A DNA stretch of 37,473 nt from an uncultured Pirellulaceae bacterium (lineage in GTDB: Bacteria > Planctomycetota > Planctomycetia > Pirellulales > Pirellulaceae): contig CALCJM010000130.1 of assembly GCA_937967505.1 (NCBI GenBank), positions 1-37,473 of the forward strand, written 5' to 3'. Made by a program: the position numbers and the translations under genes. The notes under the pieces are model-generated. The model saw only the letters and a list, made by a program, of their open reading frames with translations, was not told where the DNA came from and searched no databases. Of this stretch, positions 15,954 to 23,740 are shown piece by piece. How positions within the stretch are numbered: position 1 is the first letter of the stretch; each line of letters opens with the position of its first letter.

Positions 15954-17320
15954 GAGGATTCTTCGAGAGGGAGGGGGTGGGCAAGTCGGCTCTGGAATCA
16001 GGGCCGGGCTTACAGACTAGTCACGCCCGGCAAAATGTCAGATCTCTGCGACAAAACTTGTGCTCGATTCGGTCTTCTGGAGCGCTTCGGATACCAGTCA
16101 CAACGGCTGTCAGGATCATAGCGTTTGCCAATGGAACGAGCCCCCTCAAGTGGGCACCGGTATTTCCCGCTGCCTGCGTCACTTTCCTTACGATCAAACG
16201 AGGTCCGCACTCTGTCTGGCGAATTCTTGCACAGGGATGACGGTGCGGATTCCAATCGCATGCAGGTTGATTCGTGCGCTTGCGGAGTCCCTTCCGGATC
16301 ACGGATGGTGGCAGTGGTTGGGGCCATTGTCGCTGATGAGTTCCATACGTCGGACTGGATGGGCGTGAGCACTCCAACTGAAGTGCAAGTATCCTTCTTC
16401 AGCAGCCTGCATTTGCGCAACCTGCCAAACACAAATCTGTTCTCGTTTTACTTAGCGCTTGTAGATCGAATGACAGGGTTGGACAGTACCGGACTCACGG
16501 GCGCGTATTCCATCCAGAAGAACAAAAGGATTACACTGTTCGTCGAAAACACGTGGCCAAGTGCCGTCTTCTGCGTCTTTCGCAGTTGTCAATCCACACA
16601 CCTTTTCGTGCGGCCGACCCGCTTAACTGAATAACTATGAGCAAATCGAAAACCGATATCATTCCAAAACTAGCCCCAAAACCGACGGTTAGTTGCTGTG
16701 AAACAAATAGTGGTGGTATTTCTTGGTGTGCTTCATTTACGAATTTTTCCAAATCTGAAATCGAGTCGACAACCGTTTTGCCATGAGGCGGTGGAACGAA
16801 CCGAGCTTTTTTAACGCTGAGTATTCGATCTCCAAGGTAAACGTTGCAATTCCGAAATTCACCAGGGCGATTTTCTTCAAGGCAAAAACGCAGAAGTGCT
16901 CAGGAGCCTGCACGAAGCTGGTGAAGACCTGATCGCGTTACAGTCACTCAATGTACCCAACACGCCCCACCGGAACTTACTGAGCACCAACGCAATTGAA
17001 AACTCGTTTCGCAACACACCTTTGTCGTTGTGTTCCTCTCTAAGCTGCTTGCGACATTAGATCAGCGATATCGCGCAGTATTGATTCCAGTTCCCCCCTT
17101 GAGCACTTTGTTTAAATAGTTGAATCCGCCCAGTTTTTTGAACTGCCCCGTAACGAGTGCTTCTCTGTCCACGATCGTCTCTTGCTCAAGCTATAAGCCA
17201 AGCCGACTTTGATCGTGCGCGCAAAGACGATCCGTTTACCCACAAAAAGTTGACGCGGAATCCGACACAGGCACGCGCCGTAATGAATATTCACCGCGGC
17301 GCAGAGGATTGAGGCAGCAC
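15954..17320. other. Gene-poor interval of about 1.37 kb
   Basis: Apart from the transposase remnant at 16881-17060, no frame here shows a start, ribosome site and protein-like sequence together. The longest open frame (16125-16634, plus strand) has a composition unlike the neighbouring genes, with many Cys, Arg and Ser and no recognisable motif. Competing frames of similar length overlap it on the minus strand. I read the region as decayed or non-coding DNA. Confidence 0.5.
16881..17060 (+). pseudogene. IS256 (mutator)-type transposase remnant
   Basis: Frame 16881 translates to a 59-residue piece containing G-K-N-A-E-V-L-R-S-L-H-E-A-G-E-D-L-I, then A-L-Q-S-L-N-V-P-N-T, then L-L-S-T-N-A-I-E-N-S-F-R-N. 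Mutator-type transposases have this block near their C-terminus (H-E-A-G-E-E-L, L-x-V-P, L-L-S-T-N-x-I-E-N/S). Similarity stops after F-R-N, and the frame runs into unrelated sequence and a TAG. No DDE residues, start codon or upstream domain remain. Inverted repeats were not found. It is a fossil of an insertion sequence within the gene-poor interval. Confidence 0.65.
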
Positions 17321-17355
17321 AAAAAAAACCTCGGGAATTTGGATAATTCCCGAGG
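17321..17355 (-). terminator. Rho-independent terminator of the tRNA-Glu gene
   Basis: On the minus strand an 11-bp perfect stem (17345-17355 with 17329-17339; arm CCTCGGGAATT) with a 5-base loop is followed by eight T residues (17328-17321). It begins 15 bp after the tRNA 3' end, so it is a textbook terminator for that unit. Confidence 0.85.
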
Positions 17356-17370
17356 CTTGGAATGCGTCAG

Positions 17371-17442
17371 TGACCCCTACGGGGATCGAACCCGTGTTAC
17401 CGGCGTGAAAGGCCGGTGTCCTAACCACTAGACGAAGGGGCC
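17371..17442 (-). tRNA. tRNA-Glu, anticodon TTC
   Basis: A 72-base cloverleaf. The acceptor GGCCCCT pairs with AGGGGTC (one G-T pair at position 2) and the discriminator base is A. The D arm contains TCTAGTGGTTAGGA. The anticodon stem CCGGC/GCCGG holds loop CTTTCAC, giving anticodon TTC. The T arm ACGGG-TTCGATC-CCCGT is perfect. CCA is not encoded. It has its own promoter upstream and terminator downstream, so it is a single-gene unit. Confidence 0.95.
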
Positions 17443-17486
17443 GTCTGATGAACAGATTGATTTCTGACATCGACTTAAGGTGCAAC

Positions 17487-17516
17487 AGAATAGACTTTAC
17501 CCGCCAAACCCGTCAA
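17487..17516 (-). promoter_or_regulatory. Sigma70-like promoter of tRNA-Glu
   Basis: On the minus strand TTGACG (17516-17511) and TATTCT (17492-17487) are separated by 18 bp. Transcription would begin near 17480, about 38 bases before the tRNA 5' end. Confidence 0.5.
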
Positions 17517-18006
17517 CCCCTGCTCAAGACTACTTGTCGATCTAATCCCGATATTTTTAATCTCGTGTTCATATATCCAATTCACTGACGTTTGGCGGGC
17601 TGATCGTGGTCAGTGCAAAGCCGGCAATAGTCTTTTTAGGGTGTGCGGAGAATACACCGAAGCCTTCAGCAGTCTGGTTTTCACTGGTCGGCAGGCAATG
17701 CTCCGCTGCGAAATCCGGCAAGATCAGTGTTGAACATTCAGCACTGGAAGATCAGCGTCGAAAGATCGATCGACGTGGCCTTAGAGAAGACCCGGGATTG
17801 GTACCGTGCTTGCCTAATAGAAGGGGGAGGGGGACGTGCGTCGCTTGGGGTCGGAACCCGCGTTTGGATATTGCGGCTGCGGCACGCAAAATGATCTGGA
17901 AGGCTGCGGCCGGGCATGTGGCCGGACAACATCGCAGCACTGGCACAGATCCACAGAAAACGGTTGCTCTCATGAACCAACCGTAGGCCCGAATGATGGG
18001 GCAGAA
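17517..18006. other. Interval between the tRNA promoter and csrA without a recognisable gene
   Basis: Several overlapping short frames on both strands occupy 17600-17990, but none has a ribosome site, membrane or domain signal, or a composition like the neighbouring proteins. I see no transposase block and no terminator for csrA with a clear T tract. Confidence 0.4.
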
Positions 18007-18255
18007 TTAATCGGTGGTGGCAGCACCCGGGTCGGCTGTTTTGTTCTCTTTGCCGTTTCCCTGATTATGCACCTCCTGATTATGCACCTCGACCGAGCGC
18101 TTGATCGCGTCGTAAACCTCACGGCGATGGACGGGCACTTCTTTGGGAGCTTCCACGCCCAGACGCACCTTATCGCCTCGGATCTCTACAACCACGATCG
18201 AGATATCATCATTAATGACGATACTCTCATTTTTTTTTCTTGATAGAACCAGCAT
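18007..18255 (-). CDS. csrA: Carbon storage regulator CsrA
   Basis: An 82-residue CsrA. The N-terminal M-L-V-L-S-R-K-x-N-E-S-I-x-I and the [18 protein letters not shown] block are family hallmarks, including the RNA-contact Arg in V-H-R-R-E. CsrA dimers bind GGA in mRNA leaders and alter translation. The core ends near residue 60. A tail of about 22 residues follows, in which V-H-N-Q-E is duplicated by an exact 15-bp tandem repeat (18061-18090). The ATG at 18255 is preceded by AAAGGA at 7 bp. It is transcribed alone: no flagellar genes, its frequent neighbours, are nearby. Confidence 0.93.
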   Translation of the reverse strand: MLVLSRKKNESIVINDDISIVVVEIRGDKVRLGVEAPKEVPVHRREVYDAIKRSVEVHNQEVHNQGNGKENKTADPGAATTD

Positions 18256-18262
18256 TGGTCAT

Positions 18263-18300
18263 TCCTTTGTGAGCCCATTTGGTGAGCCCAGAACCTTTCC
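18263..18300 (-). promoter_or_regulatory. csrA leader with ribosome site and two GGA motifs
   Basis: On the minus strand the ribosome site lies in ACAAAGGAATG (GGA at 18265-18263), close to the CsrA consensus ACARGGAUG. A second CAAGGAAAGG has its GGA at 18300-18298, 35 bases upstream. Between them a 9-bp direct repeat GTGAGCCCA (plus-strand 18269-18277 and 18282-18290) occurs with a 13-bp period. The layout suits a CsrA dimer bridging two sites and blocking its own translation, as known for csrA in other bacteria. Confidence 0.45.
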
Positions 18301-18955
18301 TTGAATTCTCGTGCCTCACTGTGAAGAACTTGTCAAAAATATCGTTAATCTCACTTTAAATTTATGTGAAGTACCGACAGAGTCAACAAATGCGGAAGCT
18401 TTAAGCTCCGCCACGATGTCAGTTGATCCCGCACAAAGGCGGCTCAAAATGAGAGATATTGTTACTTTCGCAAGTTAAGTGGCGCTAGATTCCCCTTAAC
18501 CCACCTCGATTTCTCCCCGCGTTTATGACGCTGGGACTTGAGTGAAAGTTCACAAATTTCGATGATTTTCAACTTTTGCTTGCAAAATTGGCTTATTTCA
18601 CAGAAAGTTATCGATAAGCATCGCTTTGGTTCGTAGTGCATCATGAAGGTGGGCATATCGCCAATTGATCTATATGACTATTTTCCCGAATATTTGGCTC
18701 AGCCACCACCTTTGAGCCGATAAATCGAAGGGAATAAGCAGTTTTTCCATCCCTTCCCTATCTGAACTCCGATCCGCAAATAAACTTGGATTGATCATAG
18801 GGCAGAAGGATTTTGAACAAGACAGTTAGTTAAGTATCACACACCCACAGATCGAAGTGGGTGAAAAATTGCAGAGTAATTATGCGCATGAGCGCTGCCA
18901 AGCAAAGATCTGCGGGGCTGAACCTGAACATGGAAAGTTTGGTCAAGGTATTTCT
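18301..18955. other. AT-rich interval between csrA and the DUF2203 gene
   Basis: No protein gene is supported; a 64-codon minus-strand frame at 18462-18656 lacks a ribosome site and any motif. A perfect TTGACA occurs on the minus strand at 18336-18331 upstream of csrA, but no good -10 follows at normal spacing. A hairpin with 7-bp arms CACCCAC (18842-18848) and GTGGGTG (18857-18863) lies about 90 bp before the DUF2203 start. Confidence 0.4.
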
Positions 18956-19462
18956 ATGAATGAAAAAACTGACAATCCATCACCGACCAGTCACCGGTTC
19001 TCGTTTTACTCTGCCAACGGGATGCTGCCGCTGGTCAAATCGATCGCCAAGGATGTGTTTCAGTTGCATACTGAAATCTTCGAGACTCAGGAGCGTTTGG
19101 CGGCGATTAGCATCACGCGCGGCCAATCGGGGCGCAAATCGGATTCTCCGGACTCTACCGCCGCGACGCCTTACTCCAAAGAGGTGCAGGCAATCGCGGC
19201 GACGGTGCACGCCAAGCAAAATCGCATGGATGCCTGTATCAAAGAACTGACGGACTTAAATCTGGCTGCACCGCAATCAGGTAAGCCGTTTGTTGATTTT
19301 CCGGCGATTTATGACGAACACGATGTTTGCCTGTGCTGGAAGATTGGCGAACCAAAGATTGCGTTTTGGCATTTCCCTGATGAATCCTGCGACAAACGCA
19401 GACCGGTGGACATGGCGCTTGTTCCCGCTCCGGCAAAAATTGAACTCTCCGGATCACTGTAG
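18956..19462 (+). CDS. DUF2203 domain protein
   Basis: 168 residues from the ATG at 18956, which has an AAGG about 9 bp upstream. The open frame extends to 18857, but those residues are not family-like. The N-terminal half is helical (A-N-G-M-L-P-L-V-K-S-I-A-K-D). The C-terminal block is the DUF2203 signature: D-F-P-A, then V-C-L-C-W-K-x-G-E-P-K-I-A-F-W-H and R-R-P-V-D. The family's function is unknown. It is followed after 12 bp by tatD, so it probably shares a transcript. A 17-residue Ser/Pro/Thr stretch at about 60-76 is a likely loop. Confidence 0.8.
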   Translation: MNEKTDNPSPTSHRFSFYSANGMLPLVKSIAKDVFQLHTEIFETQERLAAISITRGQSGRKSDSPDSTAATPYSKEVQAIAATVHAKQNRMDACIKELTDLNLAAPQSGKPFVDFPAIYDEHDVCLCWKIGEPKIAFWHFPDESCDKRRPVDMALVPAPAKIELSGSL

Positions 19463-19474
19463 ATCTATCGCAAT

Positions 19475-20254
19475 ATGCCGCTTTTCGATACTCACGCGCA
19501 TCTTGACAATCCGCAGTTGTCCACCAACGCCCGGGCTGTGGTCCAACGCGCCAACGACGCTGGCGTTTCATGGATGACCGCGATTGGTACCGATCTACCT
19601 ACCAGTCAAAAGTGTGTTGCCTTGGCCGGCGAGTTCGACGGTGTCTACGCTGCGGTCGGGGTTCACCCAACGGTCGTTCATACAGACGAGGTTGCCGATT
19701 GTTGGGGCGATATTCGCGATCTGGCAAACAAGCCGAAGGTTGTAGCGATCGGTGAGACCGGGTTGGATTTGTACTGGGATAAAACGACGATCGACATTCA
19801 GCGTCAGTGGTTCCGGAAACATATTGATCTGTCGTTTGAAACGGGCAAGCCCCTAGTGATTCACATGCGTGAGTGCGAGGCGGAGATTGTTTCGATGTTG
19901 GAATCGTCTGCGATTACCGGATCGATCATCGGGATCATGCATTCCTTCACCGGGACTCTGGAATCGGCGCGGCGTTGCCTGGAGCTCGGAATGTACATCA
20001 GTTTTGCCGGAATGGTGACCTTCAAAAAATCGACTGCTTTGCGAGCGGTCGCTGCGGAGATTCCTGCCGACCGAATTCTGGTCGAAACCGATGCTCCCTA
20101 CCTGTCCCCGCACCCGTTACGGAGCAAGCGCCCCAATGAACCGGCTTATATGGTGCATACTGCAGCGTGCCTGGCGGATGTGAGAAACATCAGCCCGGAA
20201 GATTTGGCTGCGATTACGACCGAAAATGCAAAACGCATTTTCAAAATTGCCTAG
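19475..20254 (+). CDS. tatD: TatD family metal-dependent hydrolase / DNase
   Basis: A 259-residue TIM-barrel amidohydrolase-type enzyme. Metal ligands are visible: D-T-H-A-H (His7, His9), the G-E-T-G-L-D Glu, I-H-M-R-E, M-H-S-F-T-G, and V-E-T-D-A-P-Y-L-S-P near the C-terminus. TatD proteins act as 3'-5' DNases and possibly on tRNA ends or D-aminoacyl-tRNA; here the exact role is inferred. Length and motif order are normal for the family. It begins 12 bp after the DUF2203 stop, so the pair is probably an operon. A 147-bp gap separates it from the convergent cinA gene. Confidence 0.92.
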   Translation: MPLFDTHAHLDNPQLSTNARAVVQRANDAGVSWMTAIGTDLPTSQKCVALAGEFDGVYAAVGVHPTVVHTDEVADCWGDIRDLANKPKVVAIGETGLDLYWDKTTIDIQRQWFRKHIDLSFETGKPLVIHMRECEAEIVSMLESSAITGSIIGIMHSFTGTLESARRCLELGMYISFAGMVTFKKSTALRAVAAEIPADRILVETDAPYLSPHPLRSKRPNEPAYMVHTAACLADVRNISPEDLAAITTENAKRIFKIA

Positions 20255-20401
20255 CTCCGAAAGAAAAGCGAATAGGTTGGGTCGCGCGGTTCAACGTTTG
20301 GCAACGATCGTATGATAGAGCCCGTTTCTGTGGCGGCCGAAGTCATTCTCGTCCCACACGAATCGAGACAACCTGGCGTCCCGAAGCGCCCCGAAAAGGA
20401 A

Positions 20402-20896
20402 TTATATGTTGGACGATACGCCCTCGAGTAAGAACTCCAACATCAGTTCGGCCGCTTCCAATTGACGCTGGCCACGTTTTTTACTCACTAGTTGAAATTG
20501 ACTCCAGCGGGTTGCGCGTTTGCCAACGGTGCGCTGTGCGGTGGCGACAAAAATTATACCGTCTTTTTCGATTGGGGCTCCCGGCCCCAAGTGCCCGGTC
20601 ACCGCCGCCGCCCAATTGGCGTCGGCGGTACGGGCAAGAATTCCGATCGCCATGGCCAAGGTCGTTTCCGGAGATTCTGCGGTATGCGTTTGAATCAAAT
20701 CCGTGTCCACGCCCAACCAGGCTGATTTTACAGGTTCCTGATAGGTGACGGCTGAGCCACAAAAATATGCCGAGATCCCCGGTTCCAATGTCAACAGCGC
20801 TGCCGCGCGCCCTCCGGTGCAGCTTTCAGCCAACACCACTTTTTGGTTTGTGTGTTTTAAAACGGCAGCCAGACGCGTGGCCGCGGAGATTTTCAT
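20402..20896 (-). CDS. CinA C-terminal domain amidohydrolase (NMN deamidase type)
   Basis: 164 residues from the ATG at 20896, beginning M-K-I-S-A-A-T-R. The active-site block A-E-S-C-T-G-G is at residues 26-32, followed by Y-F-C-G-S-A-V-T-Y and later A-V-T-G-H-L-G-P-G. These are hallmarks of the stand-alone CinA C-terminal domain (PncC), which deamidates nicotinamide mononucleotide in NAD recycling. The start codon overlaps the stop of the lactonase gene as ATGA (20893-20896), indicating translational coupling. The protein has no signal sequence, unlike its coupled partner. Longer upstream frame to 21076 is shadow sequence of the lactonase gene. Confidence 0.85.
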   Translation of the reverse strand: MKISAATRLAAVLKHTNQKVVLAESCTGGRAAALLTLEPGISAYFCGSAVTYQEPVKSAWLGVDTDLIQTHTAESPETTLAMAIGILARTADANWAAAVTGHLGPGAPIEKDGIIFVATAQRTVGKRATRWSQFQLVSKKRGQRQLEAAELMLEFLLEGVSSNI

Positions 20897-22086
20897 TGCG
20901 ACTGCCGGTCGGTAAAAACAACGCAAATTGGACGCGGTACATACTGCGATGATCCGCGCTGGAAAGTCAGACGACCGGTGGTTTGATCGACACGAAAAAT
21001 GGCTGCGGTATTGGAGTCTCGTCCGGCCGCCACCAACCAGTTTCCATCGGGTGACAGATTGAAGTTTCGGGGCCACGACCCGCGCACCGGTTCTATCTGA
21101 ATGCGATCCAATGTCTCGTTGCTGTCGTCAAACCTGAAAACAGAAATGGTGTCGTTTCCACGATTGGCGGAAAACACAAATTTGCCGCCCGGATGAACCA
21201 CCACTTCCGAGGCACTGTTGAAAACCTCTTGCGCGCGTGCCGAATCCGGTATCGTTTTTACGGTTTGCTTTAGCTCCATCGAGCCAGCCTGAGCGTTGTA
21301 GTCGAACACGGACAGCGACATGGCCAGTTCGTTCAATACGAACGCGTGTTTGCCTCCTGGATGGAATTTCATGTGACGCGGTCCGCCCCCGGGTTCGCAA
21401 ACTGCTTCGCCGTGTTCCACCAGCGCCCGTTGATCAAAATCGATTTTGTAAATTTTGACTCGATCGAGTCCCAAGTCACAAACAAACGCAAACCGGTTGC
21501 CCTCGTCAAATCCACAGTAGTGAGCATGTGGCGAATTCTGCCGTCCGTTGACAACCTTTGATCCACCGGTATGCCGTATTAGCTGGGTGCGGCTTGTGAT
21601 CGAACCATCATCAGCCAGTGAAAAAACGGCGACTGTACCGGAACCGTATTGGGATGAGACTGCAATTTTTCCACTGGCATCGACGGCCACATGGCAGGCA
21701 CCGTCGGCGACATCGCCAATTGGAACCGAGTTGATCAACGACAGTGTGCGATCTTCGTTGACGCCCAGCGCGGCGATCACGTGGCGGCCATCGATTTTTG
21801 TCGTGGCGTAGATCACCGAATGTGGGAGTTCCGGATTGGGATTGACTGCCAAAAATCCCGGTTCGTCCAGCTCGATGGCCAGTCTGGGAGTCGCCAGACC
21901 ACCGTCATTCGATCTTAGGGTTGCATGGTAGATGCCTTTTGCCAGCCCGTCGGGACCGCCACCATTGGTACCAAACCAGGCATCTAGCAGTTGAGCGTTG
22001 GCAGTCGGGCAAACCAGAATCGCCACCATCATGGTAAGAGTTGTCCGGAAGACTGTCATCATTGACAAATGGGTGCAAAGTTTCAT
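20893..22086 (-). CDS. Exported lactonase-family seven-bladed beta-propeller (6-phosphogluconolactonase-like)
   Basis: A 397-residue protein. Residues about 12-31 form a signal peptide (F-R-T-T-L-T-M-M-V-A-I-L-V, then T-A-N-A). The rest is a YbhE/lactonase propeller: repeats of the type N-P-x-x-x-x-V-Y-A, G-x-x-x-H-V-A-V-D, N-S-P-H-A-H near 185, G-G-G-P-R-H-M-K-F-H-P-G-G near 230, and V-H-P-G-G-K-F-V-F-S-A-N-R-G-N-D-T-I near 295. Cytosolic members hydrolyse 6-phosphogluconolactone. Export makes a cytosolic pentose-phosphate role doubtful, and other sugar lactones may be the substrate. It is coupled by ATGA to the CinA gene. gnd and zwf lie 1.6 and 4 kb away. Confidence 0.85.
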   Translation of the reverse strand: MKLCTHLSMMTVFRTTLTMMVAILVCPTANAQLLDAWFGTNGGGPDGLAKGIYHATLRSNDGGLATPRLAIELDEPGFLAVNPNPELPHSVIYATTKIDGRHVIAALGVNEDRTLSLINSVPIGDVADGACHVAVDASGKIAVSSQYGSGTVAVFSLADDGSITSRTQLIRHTGGSKVVNGRQNSPHAHYCGFDEGNRFAFVCDLGLDRVKIYKIDFDQRALVEHGEAVCEPGGGPRHMKFHPGGKHAFVLNELAMSLSVFDYNAQAGSMELKQTVKTIPDSARAQEVFNSASEVVVHPGGKFVFSANRGNDTISVFRFDDSNETLDRIQIEPVRGSWPRNFNLSPDGNWLVAAGRDSNTAAIFRVDQTTGRLTFQRGSSQYVPRPICVVFTDRQSQ

Positions 22087-22345
22087 GGCTCATTGACGGG
22101 TTTTAGTGGAAGGTTGGTGAGGGAAACAGATGCTGTCCCACGCTAGCGGCAAACGCTGTACGAGGAAACCATACCGCTTTTGGGAGTTAGTTTAATGGTT
22201 CTGCGGTTACTTGCGAAGGTTTGGCCATCGCAAAAAGAGCGCGCAGACGCGTCTCAGGATCGGGCTTGGTTGGCCAGCGGCAATTTTCTATGATCCTGTC
22301 CGGTCCGCATCGATCCCAATTCGGGCTCTTAGCCCGCTAAATACC

Positions 22346-23404
22346 ATGAAATCGCCACGCATTCTCATTACCCGTTTAAGCCATATTGGCGACTGTCTGC
22401 TGACGTTGCCGATGCTCAATGCGATGCGCGACAATCACCCGGACGCGTTTGTCGCTTGGGCGGTTGAAAGTCCCACGCATCATCTGCTGAAGAATCATCC
22501 GGGGATCGACCAGCTGATCTCGATTCCCAAGGGCTGGTTGGGCAAACCGGCCGCCTGGAAGCCCCTTCGCAACGAACTGCGGTCACTGAAGTTCGATATT
22601 GCGATCGATCCGCAGGGGCTGACCAAGAGTGCGATGCTGGGGTGGCTGTCAGGTGCGGCCAATCGGGTCGGTGCCAAGGGCCAGTGGGGGCGCGAGCTAT
22701 CCCCGTGGCTGAACAATCGTCTGGTGCGCCCGCAGGCCACGCACGTGGTTGAACGATCGATGGAGTTGCTTGCCGGTATCGGCATGGAAGCAGCCGATAT
22801 CCGGTTTGAACTGCCAACAGATGCGCATTCTGATCGCAGCATTGGTCAGTGGTTACAGGAAAAATCCCTAGATTGTTTTGCGGTGATCAATCCCGGAGGA
22901 AGTTGGGCGTCGAAGCGCTGGGAGAACGAACGGTTTGGGTCAGTGGCCAGCCACCTGTTCAACGAGCATGGGCTACGGACTGTGGTGACGTGGGCAGGCA
23001 TCGAAGAACTGGAAATGGCCGAACAGATCGTGGCCCTGAATCCTGTCGGGTCGGTTTTGGCGGGCCGCACAAATTTGCCGGAACTACAAAGCCTGTTGGC
23101 GCAAGCCAGTTTTTTCGTGGGTTGTGATACCGGGCCGATGCATCTGGCCACCGCTGTTGGAACGCCTTGCGTTGGTTTGTACGGGACGACGCGCCCGGAG
23201 GATTCTGGTGCTTACGGAGCCCAGAACATCGCGGTGCAAAAGTGGTATCAATCAGGATCGTGCAAGAAACGCCGCAACGCATCCAACGATGCGATGCGGG
23301 ATATCCTTGCCAGTGACGTAAACAGCGCTTGCGACCGCATGTTGCAGCAATTAGCGCCGACGAAGGTAACGCCGGTAACCTTGGCAACCGGTGAGGCGGC
23401 TTAG
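22346..23404 (+). CDS. Glycosyltransferase family 9, ADP-heptose:LPS heptosyltransferase-like
   Basis: 352 residues from the ATG at 22346 (M-K-S-P-R-I-L-I-T-R-L-S-H-I-G-D). The open frame reaches 22211, but the added residues are not family-like. GT9 hallmarks are seen: the N-terminal R-L-S-H-I-G-D-C-L-L-T-L-P loop, I-N-P-G-G-S-W-A-S-K-R-W near 182, and the nucleotide-sugar site G-C-D-T-G-P-M-H-L-A-T-A-V-G-T-P-C-V-G-L-Y-G-T-T-R-P near 262-287. It should add heptose to the inner core of LPS on the cytoplasmic face. Which heptosyltransferase (WaaC/WaaF-type) is not decided by the sequence. Its presence supports an LPS-type outer membrane. Confidence 0.88.
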   Translation: MKSPRILITRLSHIGDCLLTLPMLNAMRDNHPDAFVAWAVESPTHHLLKNHPGIDQLISIPKGWLGKPAAWKPLRNELRSLKFDIAIDPQGLTKSAMLGWLSGAANRVGAKGQWGRELSPWLNNRLVRPQATHVVERSMELLAGIGMEAADIRFELPTDAHSDRSIGQWLQEKSLDCFAVINPGGSWASKRWENERFGSVASHLFNEHGLRTVVTWAGIEELEMAEQIVALNPVGSVLAGRTNLPELQSLLAQASFFVGCDTGPMHLATAVGTPCVGLYGTTRPEDSGAYGAQNIAVQKWYQSGSCKKRRNASNDAMRDILASDVNSACDRMLQQLAPTKVTPVTLATGEAA

Positions 23405-23642
23405 GTTGCAAGAGTGCGTTGCCAGTCAGGGGGGCACGTGAGCTTACGTTTGCGTGAACCGTTTGACGGCGATCGACCGGTACAAGCGACAAACTGCGGG
23501 TTCAGCAAGGCTCGGCAAGTCCACCCTCTGCCCGGCGGGTGAAAAAACTTCAACCCGCAATCATCTCACCGTAGCCCGCTTCAGGGTGCGGATGCCTGCC
23601 GTTACTCGGGCGTTGTCAAGATGGGACCGAAGCAGGCCGAAA
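23405..23642. other. Leader region between the heptosyltransferase and gnd genes
   Basis: No gene was found. A hairpin with arms GCGGGTGAA (23535-23543) and TTCAACCCGC (23549-23558; one bulge) lies in the middle. It lacks a following T tract, so it is not a standard terminator. Confidence 0.35.
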
Positions 23643-23658
23643 GTTGTTTGAAAACAAC
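23643..23658. promoter_or_regulatory. 16-bp palindrome upstream of gnd
   Basis: GTTGTTT-GA-AAACAAC is a perfect dyad with seven-base arms. It lies 21 bp before the proposed -35 and 82 bp before the gnd start, a position typical of operators. The regulator is not known. Confidence 0.35.
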
Positions 23659-23679
23659 GAACCGCCTGAGTTCGGATCC

Positions 23680-23707
23680 TTATCAAGGTTTTCGATTCTT
23701 GTATACT
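23680..23707 (+). promoter_or_regulatory. Probable gnd promoter
   Basis: TTATCA (23680-23685) and TATACT (23702-23707) are spaced by 16 bp. The -10 is good (5 of 6) and the -35 weak (4 of 6). Transcription would start near 23714, leaving a leader of about 27 bases before the TTG start. Confidence 0.4.
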
Positions 23708-23727
23708 GACGGGCAAACAATTTTTCC

Positions 23728-23733
23728 AAGGAG
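23728..23733 (+). promoter_or_regulatory. gnd ribosome-binding site deciding a TTG start
   Basis: AAGGAG lies 7 bp before the TTG at 23741. No in-frame ATG lies near it, and the protein then begins S-E-A-A-D-I-G-L-I-G-L-A-V-M-G, exactly where the family starts. Confidence 0.8.
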
Positions 23734-23740
23734 TAAGACG

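Noticed and set aside
16125-16634. 169-codon open frame on the plus strand in the gene-poor interval
   Set aside because: Cys/Arg/Ser-rich composition, no ribosome site, no motif, and overlapping minus-strand frames of similar length. Not supported as a gene.
17606-17986. 126-codon frame between the tRNA and csrA
   Set aside because: No domain, signal or ribosome site; two minus-strand frames cover the same DNA equally well.
18331-18336. Perfect TTGACA upstream of csrA as its -35
   Set aside because: No acceptable -10 follows at 15-19 bp, so the promoter was not annotated.
23535-23558. GCGGGT...ACCCGC hairpin as a terminator for the heptosyltransferase gene
   Set aside because: It lies more than 130 bp after the stop and is not followed by T residues.
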